The notes under the pieces were generated by a model. The model was not told where the DNA came from. It saw nothing but the letters and a program-made list of their open reading frames with translations, and did not search any database. DNA of 64,000 nt, from positions 1 to 64,000 of the forward strand of contig JASANG010002097.1 in the NCBI GenBank assembly GCA_030248215.1, in the 5' to 3' direction. The translations under genes and the position numbers were made by a program. Shown piece after piece: positions 23,501-32,889 of the stretch. The stretch is from Enoplolaimus lenunculus (Eukaryota > Nematoda > Enoplea > Enoplida > Thoracostomopsidae). The first letter of the stretch is position 1. Every line of letters begins with the position of its first letter.

Positions 23501-25169
23501 GATTAAACAATATTGCTGTACACCAGCAGTTACATGTGGAGCGTATATATCTTATACGCATATATTATCAAAAGGTAAACACGACTAAGTAGCTGCGCTG
23601 CAAAATGATAAGCGTCTTGTTTTAGATAAAAATTATTTTGAACACTTGAAAATAGAAATTATCCAGCTTATATACGCAATGGTTACGTTAGGGATAACGC
23701 TTTCGAAACAAAAAATGTGTTTAGGTTGTATCTAATTCGTACAGCTGTACGTAATAGATGAATATTATATTTTGTAGCCAATTACTAAGCCACGCGTTTA
23801 AAAATTACGATTGGCTAAAATATATTCACGGTTCTGGCCAAATTGCCTAAAACAAATTTGAATTGCATCTTTTAGTATAATTTTTAACTTAGGGATGTGT
23901 TGATTACTCGGCATCGATATCGGTAATAATCGGCATTTTTTCAGTATTGGCATCGGCGCTGCAAAAAATTGCCGATTCTTTGAAGATACTTTTTGCAGTC
24001 AACAGTGAGTTGGAATGCTATCAATTTCACTTACTGGTGTGTAAAATTATAACGTTTTATGGTTATTAGGGCCGGAGGGTTTAAGCCTTCGCCATTATGG
24101 TGATGCAATGTTGTATTCCCTATCTGTTCTTTAAATATCGCTATTAAAATTGGAATCGACATCGGTATCCGAATCGGTAGTGCATGTCTGCTCTGCAGAC
24201 ACATAATTTAATTGCTAAAACTTACGAGAATGGCGTAAAATTCATTACACTGGCTAATTTTTGCTCGCGGTTTTACCCAAATTGGCTGAGCGCTTGAAAT
24301 TGTAAAACCAAAAATTTCCGGTCGAACGCTGCATGATTCATATAATTAAAAGTTATGCTGCAACCACCCCTAGTCAATGAATTCTGTTCAATGATTGATG
24401 AATAAGAAAAAGGAGGAATATTAGAATTAGATTTATAACGACATCACGATTCAGCGGAATATACAGTTCCACTAAAAAATCAATAGCGAGCTCTGGTACA
24501 CTCGTTGTGTGGATATTTATCACTAACAAACAACATATTAAGCGAATATTGTTATGATAAACTTATCATTATGACTGAAATTACAGCTTATATACGTATG
24601 CGAGGCGTTTATGTTTTGTACTCGGGGTCTAAAGGTGAATGTCCGCCCGTCTGTTTATGCGACAAGAGTTTCAGGAACCACAAAAGCGATTTTGAAAACT
24701 TTTTTGCATGAAAGCTTATTATTCTGGGGTGTTAACCTCGCGTTGGGTTTTCGAAATTCTAAACTGTTTATTAGGTTCAGGGTATTTTGAATATATAATT
24801 GGTTAAGCCTAAATTATTACTTATTACGCTATTTCATTAATTACTAGAGATACGATCGATATTACGTACTTCAGTCCTAAATGTTTTTGAGGAGCGATAG
24901 CTAACTAATGTACTGAATACTTTGCATATTAGGTATGCCAACTATGGCAGTTGCGGCTGTGGATTACGTCATTTTATAAGCGTTTGTGTGTTATTGGCTT
25001 TAGGATTTTTGGGCATGAGAAATAATGGAATTACGTATAGCGTTCTAAGAAACAATTTAACATTTCTACTCTTTCAAAAATAAAATAGGGGTCAAGCAAC
25101 TTACCGACTGACCGTCTGATCAGCCAACACTTCTTTCACGCGATTGAAATGCTTTTTCATCGCTGCCAT
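11690..25169 (-). CDS. BAR-RhoGAP protein, ARHGAP17/ARHGAP44/SH3BP1 (RICH/nadrin) family
   Basis: Ten minus-strand exons with GT-AG borders join in phase without a stop into 306 residues. In order they are 25105-25170 (ATG at 25167-25169), 17088-17220, 16518-16567, 15889-15997, 14772-14836, 14176-14272, 13703-13771, 13275-13356, 12587-12714 and 11690-11810. Residues 4-22 (MKKHFNRVKEVL...) match the ARHGAP17/44 N-terminus MKKQFNRMKQLA. Residues 1-~240 are a helical BAR domain that dimerises and binds curved membrane. Residues ~230-306 start a RhoGAP domain (FGCSLDDHLRENERNIALVI, then GMFRVPGNK). Arg270 is the arginine finger that speeds GTP hydrolysis by Rac/Cdc42-type GTPases. The rest of the GAP domain and the family's Pro-rich tail are not seen, apart from a candidate exon at 10253-10319. 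The family is firm; which paralogue cannot be told. Confidence 0.88.
12587..12714 (-). CDS. BAR-RhoGAP exon 9: start of RhoGAP domain
   Basis: Acceptor tgtgttacag, donor gtttgt. Residues 225-266, including KPIFGCSLDDHLRENER and NIALVIEICCCVLAEYGLRD, align with KPxFGxPLEEHLxxSGREIALPIEACVxxLLExGMKEE in vertebrate relatives. The usual Pro after IAL is Val here. Three successive cysteines are unusual. Confidence 0.88.
13275..13356 (-). CDS. BAR-RhoGAP exon 8: last BAR helix
   Basis: Acceptor ttgtattttag, donor gtgagc, phase 0 in and phase 1 out. Residues 197-223, LLTARKESYIAALEAIDNFL then PKVESKI, match the family's LLEAQADYHRKALAVLEKTLPEM. Confidence 0.85.
13703..13771 (-). CDS. BAR-RhoGAP exon 7
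   Basis: Acceptor aacttttttag, donor gtaagt; phase 0 at both ends, 23 codons (residues 174-196). DIVACEIYTLAAKEIEMASL then FKT parallels DQLAADMYNFMAKEGEYGKFFVTL in ARHGAP17. Confidence 0.85.
14176..14272 (-). CDS. BAR-RhoGAP exon 6
   Basis: Acceptor tatttctatag, donor gtaagg. Residues 142-173 (LAATDVSNMNSDRLSAFDEE, KVTTSMKIDYQT). It corresponds to the loop and helix around SKIDTLKEEMDEAGNKVEQC in relatives and is less conserved than its neighbours. Confidence 0.8.
14538..14640. repeat. (AAT)n microsatellite
   Basis: An almost pure run of AAT trinucleotides turns into its complement (ATT)n at the end, so it can fold back. It lies between exons 5 and 6 of the BAR-RhoGAP gene; the Asn or Ile runs in its reading frames are meaningless. 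Confidence 0.9.
14772..14836 (-). CDS. BAR-RhoGAP exon 5
   Basis: Acceptor attgtatatag, donor gttagt. Residues 120-140 (GHIERIREANMELKRLHNDS, Q). This is the amphipathic helix matching PNIQKQRKQLARLVLDWDS of ARHGAP17. Confidence 0.8.
14982..15195. mobile_element. MITE of the CAAGAGTGTG family
   Basis: CAAGAGTGTGGCACTAGGCC at the left and ...TTTTCACTCTTG at the right are inverted, with inner AGAATGTACCCAGCACGCG and CCAAAAACGCTACAG blocks. Same family as 20395-20726 and 61247-61507. It sits in intron 4 of the BAR-RhoGAP gene (between exons 4 and 5). Confidence 0.6.
15889..15997 (-). CDS. BAR-RhoGAP exon 4
   Basis: Acceptor gtttttatttag, donor gtgagt. Residues 84-119 (SLAHDYGLAVSSIVSQQEQV, ERKEKQLLDQLQKSSK). 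A Lys/Gln-rich helix occupying the position of LALELSQHEVFVEKEIVDPL in relatives. Confidence 0.85.
16518..16567 (-). CDS. BAR-RhoGAP exon 3
   Basis: Acceptor ttttgttgtag, donor gtaagt; 50 nt, residues 67-82 (RSLDELTKASDNNSLL) plus two bases of Arg83. It continues KKREK from exon 2 and aligns with KKLPLTALAQNMQEAS...SLLGK. Short, but phase-consistent on both sides. Confidence 0.82.
17088..17220 (-). CDS. BAR-RhoGAP exon 2
   Basis: Acceptor atgttggttatag, donor gttagt. Residues 23-66 (FEKSEPSLDSKLDEKYTRVK, IIPSLLQNVEKCLADCVWAK, KREK) follow Arg22, which is split CG|G. They match AEKTEVLSEDLLQIERRLDTV...HKRLVACFQ of ARHGAP17. Confidence 0.85.
17221..18578. other. Intron 1 of the BAR-RhoGAP gene, left part
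   Basis: AT-rich, no exon or repeat family recognised. The 77-codon open run at 17911-18144 (plus) has no motif and is mirrored by a similar minus run, so I treat it as chance. Confidence 0.5.
19312..19682. mobile_element. hAT-like MITE, CCGGAA family, complete copy
   Basis: Terminal inverted repeats CAGGGTGCAACCGGAATT and AATTCCGGTTGCACCCTG are perfect over 18 bp. The direct repeat TAATAAC (19305-19311 and 19683-19689) flanks the 371-bp element; hAT target sites are normally 8 bp, so one base may have changed. Subterminal CCGGAA repeats on both sides are typical of hAT transposase-binding sites. No coding capacity. Confidence 0.85.
20395..20726. mobile_element. Long-TIR MITE, CAAGAGTGTG family
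   Basis: The core arm at 20421-20490 (CAAGAGTGTGCAACTGGGTA, GAATGTACCAGCATGCGTTG) is mirrored at 20640-20701. An outer inverted pair CAAGAGTGGATGATCA (20395; mirrored to 20726) surrounds it, as if the core had inserted into a shorter hairpin. No coding content. Confidence 0.7.
21575..22867 (+). mobile_element. mariner-type (DD41D-like) transposon, near full length
   Basis: The ends GGGTGTTTCAGAAGTAT (21577) and ATACTTCTGAAACACCC (to 22865) are inverted, and TA dinucleotides at 21573-21574 and 22868-22869 flank a 1293-bp element, as expected for Tc1/mariner elements. It lies inside the older 18.6-23.3 kb block and carries a broken transposase (21700-22729). Confidence 0.85.
21700..22729 (+). 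pseudogene. mariner-type transposase, broken
   Basis: The N-terminal frame (21700-~22040) has a helix-turn-helix region (EKICVVKLYYKYGNYAEVS, FENTGSVAERLRPGRPTSAT) of the DUF4817 kind. A second frame (22106-22549) has the catalytic domain: ILWTDEAVFKLNG (first Asp), KHDGAPAHY (second Asp) and RSPDLTPPDFFL (third Asp), with 41 residues between the last two by my count, the DD41D spacing of the rosa/VS group. A TGA at 22547-22549 stands where relatives have Trp (FFLWG); the frame then continues to a natural end, SAQTELF, at 22729. One or two frame shifts near 22040-22130 separate the halves. Host-DNA transposase, inactive. Confidence 0.85.
23893..24195. repeat. Possible hAT-like MITE with ATCGGTATCGG motifs
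   Basis: AGGGATGTGTTGATTACTCGG at the left and CCGAATCGGTAGTGCATGTCT at the right are loosely inverted, with subterminal GGCATCGG/ATCGGTAT repeats. No clear target duplication seen. Confidence 0.4.
24580..25030. repeat. Partial copy of the 18.6 kb repeat family
   Basis: The stretch GGTGTTAACCTCGCGTTGGG, the GTCCGCCCGTCTG block and AATTGGTTAAGCCTAAATT match 18650-18850, in the same orientation. Only the outer part of the element is present. Confidence 0.6.
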
Positions 25170-25170
25170 G
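25105..25170 (-). CDS. BAR-RhoGAP first coding exon
   Basis: Acceptor ttattgtctag just before CATGG; the ATG (25167-25169) starts MAAMKKHFNRVKEVLADQTV then S and two bases of Arg22, with donor gtaagt. The acceptor shows that a 5' untranslated exon exists further right. Either Met1 or Met4 could start; Met4 gives the family's exact MKK start. Confidence 0.87.
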
Positions 25171-25506
25171 CTAGACAATAAATGTGCAAATACAACGCCA
25201 GAGTATTCATTGACAACTTAACATTAAAAATATTGTTAAACTTTTGGTATGGTTTCTAAAACGAGCAGATTTTGCGTGAGATGTGGTACGTAGTGCTACA
25301 CATCTTTGATAATACCAGCCCTAAACAAAGACTTTTGTAGTTGTAATTTTAATGCGCAATTTTTACCCAGCCCCAACTAGTTGATCTGCAGTTTAACCTG
25401 TTAAACAATTTAATAAATATACAGCTGTCACCGAAACGGTCTCTGCAAACAGCGAGCTCACGGAATCAGGTGGTTCTATTCGCGCTTCGAGACGACCGCC
25501 AGTAAA

Positions 25507-28500
25507 GGTTCTCCACGACGACTGCTTCTACGGAGCGGGAACCACCCAGCCACGTCAAAATGGCTGGCCAAAGATCGTCAACATCTCCGAAGTCCATTCG
25601 TTCGTCGATCCGTTTTTTGGCCTGCGGAGCGTCCATTTCCGGCCGGACTGCTCCGAATCCTGTTAATACGCGCCGGAATTGAACAAAACCCCGGACCAGT
25701 CCAGTGGTACTGCTGTCTCTGTAACGCCGTCATCAAGACGTCTCAAACCTCGGTACAATGCAATACATGCCATCAATGGTGCCATCTGTCCAGATGCTCT
25801 AGTCTACGCTACGCCCGTGATTACAACCGCGCTTATATCGGACCGTGCTGTCGAACTCCAAGTACACCTGCCCCGGTACCACCTGCTCAACAACAACCCG
25901 CAACAAGCACCGACTTCCGGATCCTGCAGCTCAACGTTAATGGCCTATCAGGCAAGGCAGATGAAATCGCAGCGTTTATGGTGAAACACGATATCAAGAT
26001 TGCGGCCCTGCAGGAAACAAAGCTGTCCCCGCGCTCGATGCTCAACTCCATCGGTGATTTCGGGATCGAACGTCACGACCGCGCGCACAACAAGGGTGGT
26101 GGCCTGTGCTTCCTAGTCCACAAAACCGTGCCATACATGCAGGTCCAGCTGCCAGATCCTCAAGACGGGTCTCTAGAACAGCAAGCCATTCGCATCTCGT
26201 CGGGTAAAACTGAAGTTACGATTGTCAATCTCTGCATTCCCCCACGGAGCAGCTGTCCCCCGTCCTACAGATCCAACATCGACCACCTGTTGTGCGCAAA
26301 CGAAGACCGCCTTGTGCTGGGCGATTTCAACGCCCACCATGCAGACTGGCACTCAGACGGCTCCCCCGACCAACGTGGTGAAGACGTAGCAAACCAAATC
26401 AACCAGTCCCCATATTGCATCCTGAACGAAGCGTCGCCAACCCGCATAGCACGCAGCGGCAACTCCTCGCCCGATATCTCCATTGCAAGCCCTGCGCTGG
26501 CCCCATGCAGTTCCTGGTCAGCCACAACGGCGCTCAGCTCGGACCACGTCCCGCTGACCATCACGCTACACCGCGCCATCGCGAAGATTACATCCGACGA
26601 TCGCCAGTACGTCAACTTCCAAAAAGCCCAGTGGGACAATTTCACCAACTACATCGAAGACAAAATCGGCAACATCGCAACTCCCACCTCAGCAATCGAT
26701 GGGGAAAAAACCCTGAGGCGCCTCTTCAACCAAGCAGCCCGTAGATTTATCCCGGCAGGTAGAATCAAGGAGGTCCGCCCCGAATTCCCCGCAGCCGCAG
26801 CCGCGTTAGCCGATGAACGCGACGCTCTTAGAGCGGCCGATCCAACCAACCCCCACATTGCCGACCTCTCCAGTGAAGTCAGACGCATGGTCAACGAACA
26901 TCGACGCGCACGATGGTTATCCGTCATAAAGGATTGCAACAACACTGCGGGGAAAAAGCTATGGTCGGTCGTCAAACAGCTGTCCCACCCCGCCAAGAAG
27001 CAAAACAACGTGGTCGTCTCTTTCAACGGCATCCCAACCCCCGATGCGAAGAAGTGCGCTTATGCTTTCAACCGTCAATACACCCCCCACCCCAATCGAG
27101 TCGCAAGGGAGAAACGACGACTCCGCCGTCAACTGCACGACCTGAAAGGGGACCCAGAAGCCGAGCCTTTCACCCCAGAGCAAACCACCGCAGCCATCAA
27201 GCTAACCAAGGCATCCAAGGCCATCGGGCCTGATGGAATTTCACCCATCATGCTGAAGCATGCGGGCCCCAAGTGCATCAGTTTTCTGACGCACGTGATG
27301 AATCTCTCCATCCGCAGCTTTGAAATTCCGAATCTCTGGCGTGTTGGCCGCATCATCCCAATCCCCAAGCCGGGGAAACCTGCTCAAGATGGCAAGTCGT
27401 ATCGGCCAATTTCCATCCTGTCGCCGGCTGCCAAGCTTCTGGAAAGGCTCCTGTTACCGGTCCTGAAAGCTCACCTCTCTCTGGCTCCACATCAGCACGG
27501 TTTCAGGGAAGGTCACTCGACAGTCACAGCGCTACATCAAATCAACCAACACATCAGCAACGGGTTAAACCAGAAGAAGCCTTGTTCCCGCTCCATACTA
27601 GTGGCCCTGGACCTATCAAAGGCGTTCGACACCGTCTGCCACACCAAGCTCATGCAGGGTATCGCCAATTCAACAACACCGGACCCAATCAAGAAATGGC
27701 TGGCCAACTACATCTTCAACCGCCAGACCTTCGTTGACTTCCGCAACGTAAAATCCCGATGCCGGCGAGTCAAGCAAGGAGTACCACAAGGCAGCGTGCT
27801 CTCACCCCTGCTATTCAACAGTTACATCGCTGACATGCCAACACCCCCAGCAGGTATCAAACTCATCAGCTACGCCGACGACTGTACCGTTCTCACCTCA
27901 GGTCCAGTCGTTCAACCGTTAATCGAGCCCCTCAATCAGTACCTCACTACCCTGAGCGATTGGTTTGGCCACCACAACCTGCAGCTGTCAGCCGAAAAGT
28001 CAACGGCAACACTCTTCACCACTTTCACAGGTGAAGTAAAAACCAACCTCGGCGTAGAAATAGCAGGCAAAATTATTCCGACAGTGAAGAACCCGAAGGT
28101 GCTGGGTGTGGTGCTCGACAACATGCACACATTCGCGGCACATGCGAAGCACACGAAGGAGAAGTGCTCTGCGAGGAACAACATCTTGAAATGCCTAGCT
28201 GGCAGTAGCTGGGGTCATAACAAGGAAGTGTTAACCACGACCTATAAAGCGGTGTCCAGATCTATCATGAACTACGGCGCCCCCATCTGGTCACCTCACC
28301 TCAGCCGCTCGCGATGGGAAGACCTCCAACGAACCCAAAATGGTGCCCTGAGAACGATCACTGGCTGCCACCTGATGTCCCATCAGGATCACCTGCATTT
28401 TGAAACCAAGATCCTGCCAGTCCAAGCCCATAACGACCTGCTAGCAGCCCAGTATCTACTCTCCTGCCACAAGCCCTCGCATCCCTGCCACGAACTAACG

Positions 28501-29001
28501 CAGCAGCCTCGACCCCACCGCAGCATACGACAAGACCTTGCATCCCAGTATGGCGAAACCGTAGGCCCGCATGTCCCTGCATCTGGCCTAACCGCAGCTG
28601 ACTACAAAGTCGGCATATCAAGATTGCATACCGCAGCAGTCGCCTCAGCAACAAGCCAGTATAAAGAAAACATCGTCCTTGGGGGATACCCACCACCCAT
28701 TGCTGCTGAGGAATCACTACTCCCCCACGAAACCCGGACAACGCTGTCTCAGCTGCGATCAGGCTGGTGCAAACGCCTGAACGCGTACCTAGCACGCCTG
28801 GATCCTACAGTTAGCGACGAATGCCCCGACTGCTCACAGAGGCCGCACGACACCAATCATTTGTTCAACTGTCCGGCGAAACCCACGAGTCTGACAGTCT
28901 TCGCCTTATGGGACAGCCCACTACTCGCGGCAACTTTCCTCGGCCTGAAGACGACGAGCGACGACTGAATGGCTCCTTTGGCTACAACAACAACAACAAC
29001 A
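25507..29001 (+). mobile_element. Non-LTR retrotransposon (LINE), EN-RT type, Jockey/I-like, long open frame
   Basis: The 12-bp direct repeat ACCGCCAGTAAA at 25495-25506 and 29002-29013 flanks a 3495-bp GC-rich element ending in a (CAA)n tail, the signature of target-primed insertion. It codes for an endonuclease-reverse transcriptase (see 25559-28968) and lies 340 bp upstream of the first coding exon of the BAR-RhoGAP gene, opposite in strand. Exact repeats and an intact catalytic frame mean it is young. Its base composition is very unlike the AT-rich neighbourhood. Confidence 0.9.
25559..28968 (+). CDS. LINE polyprotein: 2A-like motif, zinc finger, endonuclease, reverse transcriptase
   Basis: One frame is open from 25417 to the TGA at 28966. 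Its first in-frame ATG is 25978 (996 residues), but protein motifs start earlier. LLIRAGIEQNPGP (25663-25701) resembles a 2A ribosome-skipping peptide. It is followed by a Cys/His finger (CCLCN...CNTCHQWCHLSRC) like the PHD-like finger of many LINEs, then LQLNVNGLSGKADEI, the endonuclease start. Counting from 25978: ALQETKLS at ~12, LGDFNAHH at ~115 and SSDHVPL at ~188 (endonuclease); LSKAFDT at ~544, GVPQGSVLSPLLF and SYADDCTV at ~631 (reverse transcriptase); CPDC...H-x4-C at ~948. No RNase H. An ATG at 25559 (MAGQRSSTSPKS) is in another frame, so either one shift occurred before 25645 or initiation is non-ATG. Confidence 0.88.
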
Positions 29002-29013
29002 ACCGCCAGTAAA

Positions 29014-29939
29014 AAAGAATGATGTTGGTATATGTGCACAGCCACGGTAAGTGTACGTATGTAAAAATAGATTGCCATACGTGTGCATATGTTCCGGAAT
29101 ACGAAGTGGTTACCGCAAGCTGTAGTGGCAAGCTCCAGTGTGGCACCGAAGCCACAATCTGACCGAATCCGCATCCACTGCTAATCTGCCGAATCCGAAC
29201 CTTGCATTGTGAAAATGTTTGATATATCAATACTTTGTTTCAGAATACCAACTTAAAGTAAGTCGAATATTATCTTTCCACCTGCAAAACTAATAAAATT
29301 TATTAGTCCAGCAAATCTACGTTTTCTCGCAAACACAATTACTTCGTGGCCGACCTCAGTTTTAAGATTTGTGGCCTGATATAATATACTGATCTATATG
29401 ACGTTATTCTAAATTTTTAAGTTTAAAATGAAAAACATATATTGCCGAACATTGTTGGATTCGAATTTTTCACGTCCGAATCCGAACCGAACCGCAAACT
29501 TTTGGCGAATATGAATCCGAATTTCTTGCCACCCTAACGGTAGCATGCTTGACTCGAGTGCAATATGGTCGAGGTTTGATTACAGGCATTGTTCTATATT
29601 TTGGGTAAAACTACGAACAGGGACGTGCAGACCGTGTGGTCCCATCAAACACGGTATATGTGCACATGTATGGTAATCTTGCCTTTAAGTGTGCATATAC
29701 CGACACGACCAGTGGCGGATCTATGAAGATTTACGTTATATCCACACGAAACTTTGAGACGCAAACACTCTATCCGAAGCTCAAAATTTGTTTTAGAGCC
29801 AATAGTTGGAAATATAGCTAGAATACAACATTGTCGGGTATTGCACGATACAATACCGAATGGAATATCACAAACGTGTACACATGGCATAGTAAATAGT
29901 TAAACAACGCCTATAATAATTAACACACGAAGGAAGCAG
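29014..29939. repeat. Non-coding; degraded repeat with GAATCCGAA motifs
   Basis: From about 29140 to 29536, GACCGAATCCGCATCC and GTCCGAATCCGAACCG motifs flank an AT-rich middle, with GTGTGGCA near the left and TTGCCACCCTA at the right forming weak inverted ends. It looks like an old hAT-type MITE. A gtatatgtgcacagccacgg-like string recurs near 29030 and 29650. No exon recognised. Confidence 0.35.
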
Positions 29940-30012
29940 TGACGCGATAGCTCAGCCGGTAAGTGTTGGTCTGGTTAACCAAACGCTGATGGTTCAAATC
30001 CAGCCGTGGTCA
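29940..30012 (+). tRNA. tRNA-like sequence or tRNA pseudogene, anticodon position GGT
   Basis: The A box TAGCTCAGCCGG and B box GGTTCAAATCC match RNA polymerase III consensus exactly. The anticodon stem TTGGT/ACCAA is perfect around loop CTGGTTA, which puts GGT (Thr) at the anticodon. The acceptor arm pairs only in its outer four positions and the D stem is weak, so this is a decayed tRNA gene or SINE head rather than a sound gene. Confidence 0.45.
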
Positions 30013-32148
30013 ATAGTTTCAAAGCCTTCAAACTAACTGAACACCTACATTACGCACAAGATCAAACAACCTTACAAGCATGCAACAAAAAAGTTTGAGC
30101 CTTTGACACAATTTCTAGACCGTAAAGCTTCGAAATATTTGATAATTATGTTTCAAACTTGTAAAACTTCAACCTGATCTGCTGCTGTGCATGACGTCGT
30201 CATAAATGAGAATAAGATTGACAAAAACACTTCCCAACTTCACACTATTATTGCATTACTAGCTACATAATTCTTCCGTTAACGAATATAATCATTTAAA
30301 AGCCACCAAAGAGACCACCCAATTTCGGCCGTAAACTTGTACAATTGGAGTCATTTGGGTTTTCCATTGCCACAGTGCCAGGTATTGCATGAAAAACATC
30401 ATTGCTTCGGCGCACCACGTTCTAAAAATATGTTTCAAAAGCGTGACTAACGTTGTTTTTATTAATCAGAATAAAATTTTAATCTGTAGCTAGAAATAAA
30501 GTGCTTGTTAAAGTGGTTGAACTTATTTTCGGTGTGTGGCCCTTTCATAGTGTATAATTTCGCTGTCTTGCATGATACATATACTTCGTCATACTTTTGA
30601 AACGTCGCTGTATTCGCGTGCTATCACCCAGAACACTAGTTCTAGATTAGAAACCACCAATATGCACCATCTCGTATCCGCAACAGAGGCGAACAGTTTA
30701 CGCGGAGTGGTTTAAAGATAAAGCTGTTGTGGCTTGGGACACTTCCTGACTCTTGTACACTCCATCCCCATAGGCTTGCGCCATAGCCTAGGCGTGCGTT
30801 TTAGGATCAGGTTGAGAAAAAGACTTACATGTCTAATAGCCATTACCTAAGCCGTAACCTAAACCATTAACTATGTGGGGGAACATTGCAAGATTCCACT
30901 TGCCGCCAGACTTTATGGTTAAAAGCTTTGTGCTAAAGGCTCATTTTCGGCCTCGGGCAAAGGTTTAGGAAAAGTTGATGCATATACTATTAACCTTGAA
31001 TGTAGGAAAGTATTTTCTCTAGCATTTATCTACGGTCATTTCCCAGGAATGAGCCTAAGCCATATAGCTTAGCCTTAAAAGCTGGAACCTGAGCATACCT
31101 AATCCTGCGAGAGAAAAGTACCGCAACATCCGCTGGTTCAATTCCGTTTTAATTTTAGCCCCCTAAAAGATCACACGCTCCAGCTTATGTATTACTAGTT
31201 CCATGTGGTTATGAGTCTTGGGCATCACAATATATATCATATACTAACGTATGTATTTACATATGTATACGCTCCAACAGCGTATATATTGGACAACTTT
31301 CTGTCACTAGTTCGATCTGAATGAGAGAAGAATGTGAGAAATTACAAAATATTTTATTATCATTCACATTTGCGTTAATTTTGCGGATCAAAATGTCATT
31401 TTTTAAGTTTTTCACAGAAATACGCCAAAAATACAATTTTTTATAGACTTTGCACAAAGAAAAAGAAAGGAATTCTTCGCAGTCTATCATATCTTTGCAG
31501 ATTAAAATTCACCTTCTACTCTTTATTGACACCTGCGTTAATACAATGCTACAAAAGGATTGCTTTTTTCTAAGACACGGTGGTATAAAGAGTGGTTTAT
31601 TGATTAATTCGTAAGCTTTCCTTTTTACAGCAGTAGAAAAAATTCCCTAATTCCTAGACCCAAATCCATTACATTTAGATTTGCCAATTAGAAGAGATGA
31701 ATTCGTATTTAAAATGTAACATATAATGTGTTCGCCTTTATACCCAATTAGTAATTGACTCTGCAAACAACTAACTTAGTATACTATATACAGGATGTGC
31801 CTAAAATTGAAAAATAATTGGGCAATATATTGCGGGGATCACAATCCATTATCACAAGACTTTTACACGATTTATTACCACAATTTTTGACAGTTGTTAT
31901 AGCGATATTTGCGAATACGTGTTCATTGAATAGGTATACATTGAGTTGGATCTTTAGCGAATACACTATGCAAGTAATAAATTGTATTACGAACCAAGGA
32001 GCAATCAAGGGCAAGAGGCCGATGGGAAATCTGAGCTCAACAAGTTTTTCCGGAGCCGTTGGTTGTAGGGGTCGCAAAATTTAGCTATGACGTTGTATTT
32101 GCAAAATTTTCTAACCGGTAAAAGAGTAACTTCCAATTGTACTTTTTT
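30013..32148. other. No gene recognised
   Basis: AT-rich, with CCTAAGCC/GGCTTAGG-like patches near 30780-31110 that are weak relatives of the TTAGGC repeat family. The open runs at 31257-31490 (minus) and 31784-32084 (both strands) show no motif. Confidence 0.5.
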
Positions 32149-32362
32149 CGGCCTATGTAAAGATCAGGGGTGGATCATTTTTCTATCCGACTAGAAAAGA
32201 GTAAGCTTAGGCTCTGGACTATTTTTTGCTTAGTTTAGGCTTAATAGGCTTATGCTTAGGAATAGGAATATGCTTATTATTACGCTTAGGCTTAGGCTTA
32301 GGCTCAGGCTTAGGCTTAAAATAAGCTTATAATACTGTTCCGCCCGTGTTTGTTGCATTGGC
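32149..32362. mobile_element. MITE of the TTAGGC-rich family
   Basis: The left end GGCCTATGTAAAGATCAGGG and right end CCCGTGTTTGTTGCATTGGC are inverted. Between them lies AAGAGTAAGCTTAGG and a run of TTAGGC hexamers (32282-32322). Same family as 39450-40038, 48735-48869 and 60850-61012. Confidence 0.7.
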
Positions 32363-32573
32363 TATTTTTTCCTAGCATAAAAATCGATTAAAGAATTGAC
32401 GACCGTAAAAACGAAAAGAAATTGTTTTTCGCATAAAAGCCGTAATAATTTTCCTGCTTTCGCTTTTCCACCAATTTTCATCGGTGCCAGCTTGAGAAGG
32501 TTTCCAATTTTTCATGTCCATTGGCTTGTTTATTTACACAGTTAATTTAGTTTCCCAATACGATTAAAATTTG

Positions 32574-32813
32574 CTAAACGAAAACATACATTAACGTTCG
32601 AAAGCTTTTTATAAAATGTGTTTGTGGAAAACGTAGACGGCGGCGTATAACTGGACAGTGGTTCCGAAAGTAGGTATTCCTACATTTTTGCCCACAAACT
32701 GTTTTTCGACTTATACAAACTGCATCAACCAAAAAATGCTCAAGCACCGTTTTACAAACAAACTGCAGTTTGAAGAAATGAAATTCGTTTTTGCGTTTTA
32801 ATATTACATCCAC
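32574..32813 (-). other. Open frame of 79 codons, unrecognised
   Basis: Minus-strand run with Cys and Arg clusters (KTVCGQKCRNTYFRNHCPVI) but no flanking splice sites I can support and no family resemblance. Probably chance; noted because it is uninterrupted in AT-rich DNA. Confidence 0.15.
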
Positions 32814-32889
32814 TACGCTTGTATATGGGCACCGAATATACGATGATCCGGATATGAATAAGCATTCAATGCCCGTTTATTAATGCTTA

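Noticed and set aside
26265-28795. Several 74-145-codon frames on the minus strand and in other plus frames
   Set aside because: Shadows of the long GC-rich LINE reading frame.
29645-29890. 81-codon minus frame
   Set aside because: No motif, no splice support, overlaps repeat-like sequence.
32282-32322. TTAGGC run as an interstitial telomere
   Set aside because: It lies inside a repeat with defined inverted ends that recurs elsewhere with the same flanks.
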